Shown here one piece after another: positions 1 through 8,722 of a DNA stretch of 64,000 bases. The notes under the pieces are model-generated. The model had not been told where the DNA came from. It ran no database searches and saw only the letters and a list, made by a program, of their open reading frames with translations. Source of the stretch: Candidatus Handelsmanbacteria bacterium (GTDB lineage Bacteria; Latescibacterota; UBA2968; UBA8231); contig VGJS01000009.1 in NCBI GenBank assembly GCA_016867395.1, forward strand, positions 1-64,000, read 5' to 3'. Numbering within the stretch: the first letter of the stretch is position 1; the number at the start of each line of letters is the position of its first letter. The translations under genes and the position numbers were made by a program.

Positions 1-459
1 AACAAGCAGGCCCTAGCTGAGAGCGGCCTGCCCTTCAGCCTGCACGCCCTGGTGGGCGGCCAGCTCGAAAACGACCGCGAGCACAAGCTGTACCTGCTCT
101 ACCCCCAGGCCAACTGGGTGGAGATCGGCGAGGGTACCCCGTACCATATCATCGGCGGGACCGGGTACGGCAAACCCCTGCTGGACCGGGCCCTGCGCTG
201 GGAAACCCCGATGCAGCTGGCTCTCAAGATCGGCTACCTGGCCTTCGACGCCACCCGCACTAGCGCCACCGATGTGGACTTTCCCCTCGACATCGTCAGC
301 TACCGGTGTGGCTCCTACACCCTGGCCGAGCACTGCTTTGGGCGGGAGGCGCTGATTACTACCTCGGACTGGTGGCAGGAGCAGTTGCGTCTGCTGGTGG
401 ACCAGGCACCGGCCCCCTGGATCGGGGAGATCTTCGCGCCGGGCCCCGCCGCCCCCTGA
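1..459 (+). CDS. Anbu proteasome-type peptidase, 3' part (5' end outside window)
   Basis: The reading frame is open from base 1 to the TGA at 457-459, so only the C-terminal 152 residues are seen. The stretch VGGQLENDREHKLYLLYPQ, followed by an acidic TPY segment and then YGKPLLDRAL, is the pattern of Anbu (ancestral beta subunit, COG3484), an Ntn-hydrolase related to HslV and proteasome beta subunits. The N-terminal nucleophile Thr/Ser lies upstream of the window, so activity cannot be judged. Known Anbu loci carry a transglutaminase-like gene, an alpha-E domain protein and an ATP-grasp protein. The transglutaminase-like gene that starts 4 bases downstream fits this. Family call is firm; cellular role remains unclear for the whole family. 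Confidence 0.85.
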   Translation, partial: NKQALAESGLPFSLHALVGGQLENDREHKLYLLYPQANWVEIGEGTPYHIIGGTGYGKPLLDRALRWETPMQLALKIGYLAFDATRTSATDVDFPLDIVSYRCGSYTLAEHCFGREALITTSDWWQEQLRLLVDQAPAPWIGEIFAPGPAAP

Positions 460-463
460 GGCT

Positions 464-1291
464 ATGGAGGTGAGATTCTCGATCCGCCACACCACCCGCT
501 TCAGCTGCGACCGGCCTGTCTTCCTTGAACCCCATACCCTGCGCTTTCAGCCCCGGTCTGCCCCGGCGCAGCGGCTGGCGGGTTGCCACCTAAAGGTTTC
601 TCCCGCCCCAGCCGGCCTCTCCCCCTGCCTGGAGCTGGAGGGCAACGCGGCGACGCGGCTGTGGTTCGAGGGGAACACCTGGGCCTGGAGGTGGAGTCGG
701 AGGTGGAGACGGCGGGCCCAATCCCTTTGATTTTTTTCTCGGGCCCCAGGCCCTGCAACTGCCCCTGCGCTGCCCGCCTTGCCTGGCCCCGCTGCTGGCC
801 CCGTACCTGGACAAGCCCCCGGGCGGGGAGGTGGCGGCCCTGGCCGGGGACCTGGCCCGGGAGGAGGGGGGGACACCCTCCGCTTCCTGCGCAGCCTGAA
901 CACCCACCTCCACCAACACTGGGGCCAACTCTTCCGGGCCGATGGCGATCCCTGGCACCCAGAGCGTACTTTATTGGAGCGCCAGGGGGCCTGCCGGGAC
1001 CTGGCGGTCCTCTTCATGGCGGCCTGCCGTTGCCAGGGCCTCCCGGCCCGCTTTGTCAGCGGGTACCAGGCCGACGCCCCGCTTGAGGAGGCCCACCAGC
1101 TCCATGCCTGGGCCGAGGTCTACCTGCCGGGGGCGGGCTGGCGCGGGTACGACCCCGCCCAGGGCCTGACGGTGGCCGAACGTCATGTGGCCCTGGCCGC
1201 CGGCCCAACTTACGAGTTGGGCCGGCCCACGGAGGGGACCTTCCGGTGCACCGGGGCCCTGTCCACCCTAAAGGCGCAGATCTCGACCTAG
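464..1291 (+). pseudogene. transglutaminase-like cysteine protease, frame broken three times
   Basis: The start at 464 gives an N-terminal domain typical of bacterial transglutaminase-like proteins of Anbu loci (IRHTTRFSCDRPVFLEPHTLRFQPR). Homology then changes frame near 670, again near 718 (giving NPFDFFLGPQALQLPL) and again near 870. The last frame holds the catalytic core: Cys in GACRDLAVLF, His in HAWAEVYLPG and Asp in YDPAQGL, ending at TAG 1289-1291. The three shifts add up to a multiple of three and sit in or beside runs of G, C or T, so sequencing or assembly indels are as likely as real decay. If the frames were restored the protein would be about 275 residues, the usual length for this family. 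It probably worked with the Anbu peptidase just upstream. Confidence 0.7.
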
Positions 1292-1327
1292 ACCAGTCCC
1301 ACACCTTAGCCAAAAAGGAGCAAACCC

Positions 1328-2617
1328 ATGACCCTATTAGCCCAAGATACCAAGCTGGCCCTTCGCGGCGGGCCCAAGGCCGTGCAGCGCGAGGCCGGAG
1401 ACGCCTTCACCTGGCCCATCGTCACCCCCGAGGACGAGGAGGCGGCGCTGGAGGTGCTGCGCCGGGGGGCCATGTCGGCCACCGACGTAACCCGCAAATT
1501 CGAGGAGGACCTGGCCCGGTGGTTCGGGCTCAAACACGCCCTATGCCACAACACCGGCACTGCGGCCATCCAGGCGGCCATGTATGCCTGCGGGGTGCGG
1601 ACCGGGGACGAGGTAATCTGCCAGAGCCTGACCTACTGGGGCTCGGTCTTACAGGTCTTCACCCTGGGGGGGACGGTGGTCTTCGGCGAGACCCACCCCC
1701 AGACCCTCACCCTGGACCCCGCCGATGTGGAGCACCGCATCACCCCGCGCACTAAGGCCATCGTCGCCGTCCACTACTGCGGCCACCCCACCGACATGGA
1801 CCCGATCATGGAGATCGCCAGTCGCCGAGGGCTTAAGGTGATCGAGGACGTCTCCCACGCCCAGGGCGGCCTGTATAAGGGCCGGCTCTTGGGAACCATC
1901 GGCCATGTGGGGGCCATGTCTATTATGTCGGGCAAGTCCCTGGCCTGCGGGGAGGGCGGCTTTTTGGTCACCGACGACGAGGAGATCTACCAGCGGGCCG
2001 CGGCCTTTGGCCACTACGAGCGGGGGCCGGAACTGACCCATCCCGACCTCAAGCCGTTTGCCGGCATGCCCCTGGGCGGTTACAAGTACCGCATGCACCA
2101 GCTCTCCTCGGCAGTGGGGCGGGTGCAATTGCGCCACTACCGCGAGCGCATGGGGGAGATCCAGCAGGCCATGAATTACTTCTGGGACCTGCTCGAAGGG
2201 GTGCCCGGTATCCGCGCCCATCGGCCCCCCAAGGGCTCGGGCAGCACCATGGGGGGGTGGTATGCGGCCCACGGGATCTACCTGACCGAGGAGTTGGACC
2301 ACCTGCCCATCGCCCGTTTCTGCGAGGCAGTGCGGGCCGAGGGGGTGCCCTCCTGTAACCCCGGCGCCAACCCCCTGATGCACCTGCACCCAGTTTTCAA
2401 CGAGGCCGACGTGTACGGCCACGGCAAACCCACCCGCATCGCCCACAGCGACCGCGACCTGCGCCAACCTAAGGGCAGCCTGCCCGTCAGCGAGAGCCTG
2501 CCGGAGCGCTGCTTCTGGATTCCCTGGTTCAAGCGCTTCCGGCCCGAACTGATCGAGGAGCACGCCCTGGCCTTGCGCAAGGTGGCCGAAAACGCCGGGG
2601 AGCTGGCCCGTGGCTGA
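1328..2617 (+). CDS. DegT/DnrJ/EryC1/StrS family PLP aminotransferase
   Basis: This 429-residue protein is preceded by a clear AAGGAG Shine-Dalgarno 6 bases before the ATG. It has the DegT fold landmarks: HALCHNTGTAAIQAAMYA near residue 80, HYCGHPTDMDPIM, VIEDVSHAQGG for the PLP-binding Asp, and the Schiff-base Lys in MSGKSLACGEGGF near residue 205. Family members transfer an amino group to keto-sugars or act as sensor-like regulators. A gap of 36 bases separates it from the upstream transglutaminase-like gene. It overlaps the next gene by 8 bases and is followed by a broken Gfo/Idh/MocA gene, a common DegT neighbour in sugar-modifying loci. No nucleotide-sugar genes are present, so the substrate is unknown. 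Confidence 0.85.
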   Translation: MTLLAQDTKLALRGGPKAVQREAGDAFTWPIVTPEDEEAALEVLRRGAMSATDVTRKFEEDLARWFGLKHALCHNTGTAAIQAAMYACGVRTGDEVICQSLTYWGSVLQVFTLGGTVVFGETHPQTLTLDPADVEHRITPRTKAIVAVHYCGHPTDMDPIMEIASRRGLKVIEDVSHAQGGLYKGRLLGTIGHVGAMSIMSGKSLACGEGGFLVTDDEEIYQRAAAFGHYERGPELTHPDLKPFAGMPLGGYKYRMHQLSSAVGRVQLRHYRERMGEIQQAMNYFWDLLEGVPGIRAHRPPKGSGSTMGGWYAAHGIYLTEELDHLPIARFCEAVRAEGVPSCNPGANPLMHLHPVFNEADVYGHGKPTRIAHSDRDLRQPKGSLPVSESLPERCFWIPWFKRFRPELIEEHALALRKVAENAGELARG

Positions 2618-3413
2618 TCCCCTGCGGGCAAGGCTCTTTGGTTATGGGGTGCCGTACCGGGCGAGGCTGGCTGGGGCCGGCCACCTGCTGCCCCTGGAAA
2701 CTAGCCCAGCCCGGGAAGCCGGGGACCTGGCCGGGGAGTTGGCTGCCCTGTGCGGCCAGCCGGCGTGGGCGCCAACAGATCCGGGGGAGTGGGCCACCTG
2801 CGTGCCCTTTGGCAGGTGCGGGGTGAAAAACCTTCCGCTGGAACATCTTAAAGTGTTCAACTTGATGGAGGGGTGGCTGGAAGTGTTGGATTCAAATGGG
2901 GTTCAGGAACTCCCGCTGCGCGAGGGGGAAGGGGTCCACATCCGCCCGCGCAGTGTGGTCCGGCTGCGGGCCCGGCCCCGGCCGGGCCGGAGGGTGCTGG
3001 TGGCCTTCCAGACCCAGGACCGCACCCCGCTCATGGGTAATGCCGCGCCCTTCACCCTGGACGGCCATGCCCCCGACGAATACGCGGCCCGGCTGGGCAA
3101 AGCCCAGGAAGCCTTTGTCGCGGTGCGGGCGCTGGCCCAGGCCGATCCCAACGCCTACAGGGCTGCCCTGGAGGGCTTTTTCGGGCGCATGGCACGGAAA
3201 GTGGAGGGCGACCCCCAGGTGGCCCAGACCCAGGCCCAGGCCCGGCAGGAGGGGGCGTACGGGACCGACAGAGAGGAGGAACTCTTTGCAAGGCAGCAGG
3301 GGCTGCTCAGCCCGGAGGTGATCAGCCGCATCCGCCAACAGGACCCGGAACTCTTCCGCTTTCCGGGCATGTTCGGGGGGATCACCACTTTGTTCAGGAT
3401 AAACAACGCATAG
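2610..3413 (+). CDS. Unknown protein with a possible cupin-like barrel
   Basis: I do not recognise this 267-residue protein. The GTG start at 2610 overlaps the stop of the DegT gene, which argues for translational coupling. Residues about 70-135 alternate short hydrophobic strands with Gly and Arg (LPLREGEGVHIRPRSVVRLRARP), and this could be a cupin-like beta barrel, but the His/Glu metal triad of cupins is not evident. Residues about 150-267 are mostly helical and Gln-rich. There is no signal peptide or membrane segment. It sits between a DegT enzyme and a MocA-type gene, so a role with them in small-molecule metabolism is possible but not shown. Confidence 0.6.
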   Translation: MADPLRARLFGYGVPYRARLAGAGHLLPLETSPAREAGDLAGELAALCGQPAWAPTDPGEWATCVPFGRCGVKNLPLEHLKVFNLMEGWLEVLDSNGVQELPLREGEGVHIRPRSVVRLRARPRPGRRVLVAFQTQDRTPLMGNAAPFTLDGHAPDEYAARLGKAQEAFVAVRALAQADPNAYRAALEGFFGRMARKVEGDPQVAQTQAQARQEGAYGTDREEELFARQQGLLSPEVISRIRQQDPELFRFPGMFGGITTLFRINNA

Positions 3414-3424
3414 GAGATTTTACG

Positions 3425-4407
3425 TTGGCCAAGAGCAAGATACGCATCGCGTTAATCGGCTGCGGCGGCAATATGCGCGGCGCCCATGTGCCCCGGCTGC
3501 ACGAGGACGCCAAGGTCGAACTGGTGCCGGTGATGGACACCGAAGAAACCCAGGCCCGACTTCTGATGGTTAGGTACGGTAAGTAGGTGCCCTACTACAC
3601 CGGCCACAAGGCCAGTTGCGTAAAGCGCAGTTGGACTCGGTCTTCATCACTTCCCCCCATGCCTCCCACTACGCCCAGGTCAAGGCACCCCTGGAGCGGG
3701 ATCTGCATGTGCTGGTCGGAAAACCCCTGACCATCACCCCGGCCAAGGCTTGGGCTCTGATCGAACTGGCCCGCAACCGCGAGCGCTTCCTCCAGGTGCG
3801 TTACCAGCGCAATTGCCCCTTTCCGCAGGTCTATGCGCGGGAATTGTTTGCGAAGGGGGCTTTAGGTGAAATTAGAAGCTTGGTGGCCTTTGTGACCCAG
3901 AACTGGAAGGGGGTGCGGGGCTGGCGCCTGGTCCCGGAGTTGTCGGGCAGGGGGATGTTCTTCGACACCGGCAGCCACCTGGTGGCCTCCACCTTGTGGG
4001 TGACGGGTTTGCAGGCCGAGCGGGTGAGCGCTTTTATCGACAACGAGGGCAAGGCGGTGGATATCAAGGCCGTGGTCAATGTGCGCTTCAAAGACGGGGC
4101 CCCGGGCACCCTCAACACCTTTGGCAGCGCCAGCCGGCACGACGAGCGCCTTGCCATCCACGGCAGCAAGGGCTGTCTGGTCTTCCACCTGCACCAGTGG
4201 CAGGTCAAGACCGTGCTGCCCAACGACCAGCCCCTGGAGGTTCCCCCCCGCATAAAAAAGGACGACCCGGACGCGGCCCTCTTCCGTTGGATCCGCAACG
4301 GGGGCAAGGGGTACGCGGAGCCCTGGTACGCCCTGGAGGTGGCCCGGTTTTCGGACGCGGCCTACCGCTCGGCGCGGCAGGGCAAGCCGGTGAAGGTGGC
4401 CCGCTGA
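3425..4407 (+). pseudogene. Gfo/Idh/MocA family oxidoreductase, interrupted
   Basis: Starting at TTG 3425 the frame reads KIRIALIGCGGNMRGAHVPRL, a Rossmann start typical of the family. An in-frame TAG at 3584-3586 follows RYGK, and the homology then continues one frame over from about 3610 as LRKAQLDSVFITSPHASHYA. The catalytic-domain Lys appears in VGKPLTITPAKA, where EKP is more usual. The rest reads well to TGA 4405-4407. The total length is one base short of a multiple of three, so a single lost base near 3610 would repair the frame but not the TAG. Members use NAD(P) to oxidise or reduce sugars and their derivatives. Broken gene or two base errors are both possible. Confidence 0.75.
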
Positions 4408-6536
4408 GGTTCTTTGCCACCACCCCGCGCGGCATGGAGCCGCTGTTGGCGGCCGAGTTGCGGGAGCTGGGGGTCGCCCCGGTCCAGACCGACCGGGCCG
4501 GGGTGTGGTTCGACGGGGAGCTGGAGGCCGGGTACCGGGCCTGCCTTTGGTCTAGATGTGCCAGCCGTATCCTGTTGGAACTGAGCCGTTTCCCTGCATC
4601 AGACCCCCAGGAAATCTACCGGGGGGTGGGCCGGATCGACTGGTCGGCGCACCTGGCCCCGGAGGGCACCCTGGCCGTGGACTGCACCGCCGGCAAATCC
4701 CCCATCACCCACACCCACTTTGCCGCCCTCAAGGTCAAGGACGCCGTCGCCGACCAGTTCAGGGAAGGGTTTGGGCTGCGGCCGTCGGTGGACCTGGATC
4801 GGCCGGACCTGCGGCTGCACCTGCACCTGGAGGGGGAGGAGGGCACCCTGAGCCTGAACCTAGCCGGCGAGAGGCTGCACCGGCGGGGTTACCGGCAGGA
4901 GGGCCTGGCCGCCCCCCTCAAGGAAAACCTCGCAGCCGCTATCCTTATGCGGGCCGGCTGGCCGGCCATCGCCGGAGGGGGCGGGGGGCTCTTGGACCCC
5001 CTCTGCGGTTCGGGCACCCTGCTCATCGAGGGGGCGCTGATGGCCGCCCAGAGCCCGCCGGGCTGGGGGCGGGGTTACTGGGGGTTCCAGGGGTGGAAGG
5101 GGCACCAGCCCCAGAACTGGGAAGCCCTGCTGGCCCAAGCCGGGCCGCTGCGGGCGGCGGGGCTGGAGCGCCTGCCACCGATCCGGGGCTGCGACGCCGA
5201 CCCCCGGGCCATCGCGGCGGCCAGGGCCAATGCGGCGCGGGCCGGGCTGGAGGGCAGGGTCCACTTCGAGCAGGGGGCCTTTACCCAGATGGGGCCCCAG
5301 GGGCTGCCGGGCCTGGTGGTGGCCAATCCCCCGTACGGGGAGCGGCTGGGCCAGGAGCGGGAGTTGGCCCGGCTCTACCTGCAACTGGGCCAGGTGCTCA
5401 AGGAGCGCTTCGGCGGCTGGCAGGCCGCCCTCTTCGCCGGCAATGCGGAATTGCGCCTCCCCCTGCGGCCCCGCCGGTCCTACACCCTGTACAATGGCCC
5501 GCTGCGCTGCCGGCTCCTGGTCTATCACCTCGATGCGGCCCCCCGTCAGACCCTCCCGCCACCTCCCCCCCTGACCCCGGGCGGGGAGATGCTGCGCAAC
5601 CGGCTCAAGAAGAACCTGCGCACCCTGGGCCGCTGGGCCCGGCGCCAGGGCATCACCTGTTACCGCCTGTACGACGCGGACCTGCCCGAGTACGCCTTAG
5701 CCGTGGACGTTTACAGGGGGGACTCGACCTGGGCCCACGTCCAGGAGTACCAGGCCCCCGCCGAGGTGGAGCCGGCCAAAGCCGCCTCCAGGCGGGAGGA
5801 AGCCCTCGCCCTCCTGCCCCAGGTGCTGGAGATCCCCCCGGCCCACCTCTACTTCAAACTGCGCCAGCGGCAGCGGGGCAAGGCCCAATACGGAAAGCTG
5901 GGGGAGGCGGGTCTCTTTCACCAAGTACAGGAGGGGCCCTGCCGCTTTCTGGTCAATTTCGCCGACTACCTCGACACCGGCCTCTTCCTCGACCACCGCC
6001 TGACCAGGGCCCTGATCGGGGAACTGGTCAAAGGCCGGTGCTTCCTCAACCTCTTTGGCTACACCGGCACGGCCACGGTTCACGCGGCCCTGGGCGGGGC
6101 CACCGGGACCACCACCGTGGATCTGTCGCGGACCTATCTGGACTGGGCCGGCCGCAACCTGGCTCTCAACGGCCTGGAGCGGGGCCACGAGCTGGTGCAG
6201 GCCGACTGCCTCGAATGGCTGGGCCAGGCCCGGCGGGAGGGGCGGCGCTACGGCCTGATCTTCCTCGACCCGCCCACCTTCTCCAACTCCAAACGCATGG
6301 AGGAGACCCTCGATATCCAGCGCGACCACGGGGAACTGATCCAGGGGGCGGTAAGGTTGCTGGACCCGGAGGGGGTGCTGCTCTTCTCGACCAACAACCG
6401 CCGCTTCAGGCTGGACCAGGGCGCCCTGGCCGGGCTGGAGGCCGAGGACCTGTCCCGCCGCACCCTGCCAGAGGATTTCGCCCGCAACCCGCGCATCCAC
6501 CAGTGCTGGCGGATCAGCCGCCAGGGAGGGGCCTAG
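4404..6536 (+). CDS. rlmL: Bifunctional 23S rRNA guanine methyltransferase RlmKL
   Basis: The protein (about 710 residues) starts LRFFATTPRGMEPLLAAEL, which matches the usual MRFFATTPRG start, so I take the CTG at 4404 as start; it overlaps the upstream TGA. An ATG at 4434 is the fallback. Order of domains: THUMP at about 45-160, an RlmL-type methyltransferase with DPLCGSGTLLIEGA and the catalytic NPPYGERL, then an RlmK-type methyltransferase with FLNLFGYTGTATV and LDPPTFSNSK. RlmL makes m2G2445 and RlmK makes m7G2069 on 23S rRNA, using S-adenosylmethionine. Length is close to the 702 residues of the E. coli protein. The last 23 bases overlap the convergent regulator gene. Confidence 0.92.
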   Translation: MRFFATTPRGMEPLLAAELRELGVAPVQTDRAGVWFDGELEAGYRACLWSRCASRILLELSRFPASDPQEIYRGVGRIDWSAHLAPEGTLAVDCTAGKSPITHTHFAALKVKDAVADQFREGFGLRPSVDLDRPDLRLHLHLEGEEGTLSLNLAGERLHRRGYRQEGLAAPLKENLAAAILMRAGWPAIAGGGGGLLDPLCGSGTLLIEGALMAAQSPPGWGRGYWGFQGWKGHQPQNWEALLAQAGPLRAAGLERLPPIRGCDADPRAIAAARANAARAGLEGRVHFEQGAFTQMGPQGLPGLVVANPPYGERLGQERELARLYLQLGQVLKERFGGWQAALFAGNAELRLPLRPRRSYTLYNGPLRCRLLVYHLDAAPRQTLPPPPPLTPGGEMLRNRLKKNLRTLGRWARRQGITCYRLYDADLPEYALAVDVYRGDSTWAHVQEYQAPAEVEPAKAASRREEALALLPQVLEIPPAHLYFKLRQRQRGKAQYGKLGEAGLFHQVQEGPCRFLVNFADYLDTGLFLDHRLTRALIGELVKGRCFLNLFGYTGTATVHAALGGATGTTTVDLSRTYLDWAGRNLALNGLERGHELVQADCLEWLGQARREGRRYGLIFLDPPTFSNSKRMEETLDIQRDHGELIQGAVRLLDPEGVLLFSTNNRRFRLDQGALAGLEAEDLSRRTLPEDFARNPRIHQCWRISRQGGA

Positions 6537-7938
6537 CCCAGGGCTTCTTCAGGCCGAAACGTTTCATTCTGGAGACCAGGGTGGTGGGCTTGAGTCCCAG
6601 GCTCTCGGCCGCCCCGCCTGGGCCGTAGATCCGCCAGTTCTTCTGCTCCAGGTGCCGGGCGAGGATCTCCCTCTCCCACCGCTCCAGGTCTTCCAGGCTG
6701 GCCGGGGACTCGGGCGCACTGCGGGGCTCAGGGAAGGGGGAGGAGGGCGGGGGATCACCCCGGCCTGGCAGTTCGAAGCGCAGGGGACCGCCTCTGGCGA
6801 TGATCAGGGCCCGCTCGATCACATGCTCTAGTTCGCGCACATTGCCGGGCCAGTCGTACTGCTGGAGGGCCTCCAGGTCGCCCTCTCCCAGGGTGGGTTC
6901 GGGCAGGCCCAGCCGGCAGGCCGTCGCCCTGGCAAAGTGGCGGGCCAGCAGGGGGACATCGCCCCGGCGCTGCCGCAGGGGGGGCACGGGGATGGGGAAG
7001 ACGCTAAGGCGGTAGTAGAGGTCCTCGCGGAAGCGCCCCCTGGCTATCTCCGCATCCAGGGGGCGGTTGGTGGCGGCGATGAGGCGCACGTCCACACTGC
7101 AGGTCTGGTCGCTGCCCACCGGCTCGAACTGCCCCTCCTGCAAGACCCGCAATAGCTTGCTCTGGAGTTCAAGGGGGATCTCCCCCACCTCGTCGAGGAA
7201 GAGGGTGCCCCCGTCGGCCAGCTCGAAGCGGCCCATGCGGTCGCGCACCGCCCCGGTGAAGGCCCCGCGCACGTGGCCGAAGAATTCGCTCTCGAAAAGA
7301 TCCTTGGGCACCGCGGCGCAGTTGACCCGGATCAGGGGCCGCTGATTGCGCAGGCTGCGCCGGTGCAGGGCCCTGGCCACCAGCTCCTTGCCGGTCCCTG
7401 ACTCCCCGGTGATCAGCACCGCCACGTCGGTGGGGCCCACCGTGGCCACCTGCTCCAGCACTTTGGCGATGCCAGGGCTCTGCCCCAGGAGCTGGCTCTC
7501 GCCCAGATCCCCCCCGAACTCCTGGCGCAGGTACTCGTTCTCCCCTTCGAGATGGCGGCGGGCGCTGATGTCGCGCAGGGAGCCGATGGTCCCCTGGATC
7601 TGGCCCTCCTCGTCCACAAAAGGCACCCCCTTGATTGAGACCCAGACCTGGGCCCCGTCCTTGCGCTGCACCTCCAATTCATACTCCTCTGCGGCGCCGG
7701 CCAGGCGCTGCCGCAGCCGCGCCTGCATCTGCGGCCAGGGGGAGGCAGGGACCAGGGCCTCGTAGCTGCGGCGCCCCAGCAATTCGCTGCGGCTGTACCC
7801 AGTGATGGCGCAGGTCTGGTCGTTGACGTAGGCGATCACACTCTCCCGGTCGGTGATGATCAGGCCGTCGGGGAGGCTCTCGATCACCTCGACGAAGAAA
7901 TTGGGGCATACCGCAAGCAGTTGGTCAAAAGGCTTCAT
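6514..7938 (-). CDS. PAS-domain sigma-54-dependent transcriptional activator
   Basis: This is a 474-residue enhancer-binding protein. Residues about 18-130 form a PAS sensor domain (GLIITDRESVIAYVNDQTCAITGYS). The AAA+ domain has Walker A GESGTGKE at 178-185, the sigma-54 contact loop GAFTGA at 225-230, GTLFLDEVGEIP and the R-finger region NVRELEHVIERALI. A Fis-type helix-turn-helix ends the protein (AAESLGLKPTTLVSRMKRFGL). There is no receiver domain, so a small ligand or redox signal bound by PAS is the likely input. The gene is divergent from the DoxX gene, whose upstream region has a sigma-54-type promoter, making that gene its most likely target (inference). It overlaps rlmL at the 3' end. 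Confidence 0.92.
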   Translation of the reverse strand: MKPFDQLLAVCPNFFVEVIESLPDGLIITDRESVIAYVNDQTCAITGYSRSELLGRRSYEALVPASPWPQMQARLRQRLAGAAEEYELEVQRKDGAQVWVSIKGVPFVDEEGQIQGTIGSLRDISARRHLEGENEYLRQEFGGDLGESQLLGQSPGIAKVLEQVATVGPTDVAVLITGESGTGKELVARALHRRSLRNQRPLIRVNCAAVPKDLFESEFFGHVRGAFTGAVRDRMGRFELADGGTLFLDEVGEIPLELQSKLLRVLQEGQFEPVGSDQTCSVDVRLIAATNRPLDAEIARGRFREDLYYRLSVFPIPVPPLRQRRGDVPLLARHFARATACRLGLPEPTLGEGDLEALQQYDWPGNVRELEHVIERALIIARGGPLRFELPGRGDPPPSSPFPEPRSAPESPASLEDLERWEREILARHLEQKNWRIYGPGGAAESLGLKPTTLVSRMKRFGLKKPWARPLPGG

Positions 7939-8102
7939 CGCCGCACGCCTCGGGCACAGGGGGATGGGCCAAACGGAAATCAGGTGTTAATCACGAGATT
8001 TCGTTGGAAATAGTAAGTAAAGAGGGGTGGAAACCTCCGAGTCGCAGACGGGTTAAGGAATAAGATGTATAAAAACAAAAACTTAAGAACCCTCCTCCCA
8101 TC

Positions 8103-8118
8103 TGGCACACCTTTCGCA
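8103..8118 (+). promoter_or_regulatory. Sigma-54 (-24/-12) promoter for the DoxX gene
   Basis: TGGCACACCTTTCGCA has the invariant GG (8104-8105) and GC (8116-8117) exactly ten bases apart. The -24 element TGGCAC is perfect and the -12 element is TCGC instead of TTGC. Transcription would start near 8129, leaving a short leader with GAGGAGGAT just before the ATG at 8163. A GAAATC/GATTTC inverted repeat at 7976-8002 could be an upstream activator site. The neighbouring divergent gene encodes a sigma-54 activator. Confidence 0.6.
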
Positions 8119-8162
8119 ACAGAGAGGGCAAGACAACCCAATTCCCTCGAGGAGGATACTCC

Positions 8163-8658
8163 ATGGCAAGCAACAGCATCCTTCAACGACTCCTGGCCAA
8201 CAGCCCGAACTGGGCCACCCTCCCCCTCCGCCTCGTCCTCAACGTAGTCATGGCTGCCCACGGGGCCCAGAAGCTCTTTGGCTGGTTCGGAGGCCACGGC
8301 TTGGAGGGCACCGGCGGCTTTATGGAGAGCAACCTGGGCCTGAGCCTTGGGGTCTTCTGGGCGGCCCTGGCCGGGGGGCGAGTTCTTCGGCGGGTTATTG
8401 GTGCTGGCCGGCCTGGGCACCCGGCTGGCCTCCATCAACCTGGCGTTAGTCATGGTGGTGGCCATCACCCAGGTTCACGCCGACGCCTTCTTCGCATCCG
8501 CCGGTTTTGAGTATGCCATGACCCTGCTGGGGTTATCCCTGGCCCTGGTGGTGTCGGGCGGGGGCTCCTTGTCGGTGGACGCCCTGCTGCAAAAACGTTA
8601 CAGTGGTGCGGCCCAGACCCAGACCCGGCCCGAGATCGAGGTGGTCGAGGCCGCCTGA
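8163..8658 (+). CDS. DoxX family membrane protein, one apparent +1 frameshift
   Basis: The ATG at 8163 follows a strong GAGGAGGAT ribosome site. Residues 1-70 read LPLRLVLNVVMAAHGAQKLFGWFGGHG, the start of the DoxX family with its conserved HGxQKLFG pattern. At the six-G run near 8373-8378 the homology moves one frame over and continues as GEFFGGLLVLAGLGTRLASINLAL to the TGA at 8656-8658. Total length is one base over a multiple of three. The corrected protein, about 164 residues, would have four membrane helices, as usual for DoxX. DoxX proteins act at the membrane in redox or sulfur-related processes, with the biochemical role unsettled. It is probably activated by the divergent sigma-54 regulator. 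Confidence 0.75.
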
Positions 8659-8722
8659 CATCCACGGGACCGATGCGGAGCCCTGACCATGTTCCGGTCC
8701 TTCTCTGTCAGGAGGTGCAGTC

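Noticed and set aside
1328-4407. Antibiotic or surface-sugar biosynthesis cluster around the DegT and MocA genes
   Set aside because: No nucleotidyltransferase, glycosyltransferase or transporter is linked; rlmL follows directly.
4556-6628. Long plus-strand frame of about 690 residues inside rlmL
   Set aside because: Same strand, other frame, composed of Pro, Gly, Arg and Ala repeats without any domain; the RlmKL frame explains the DNA.
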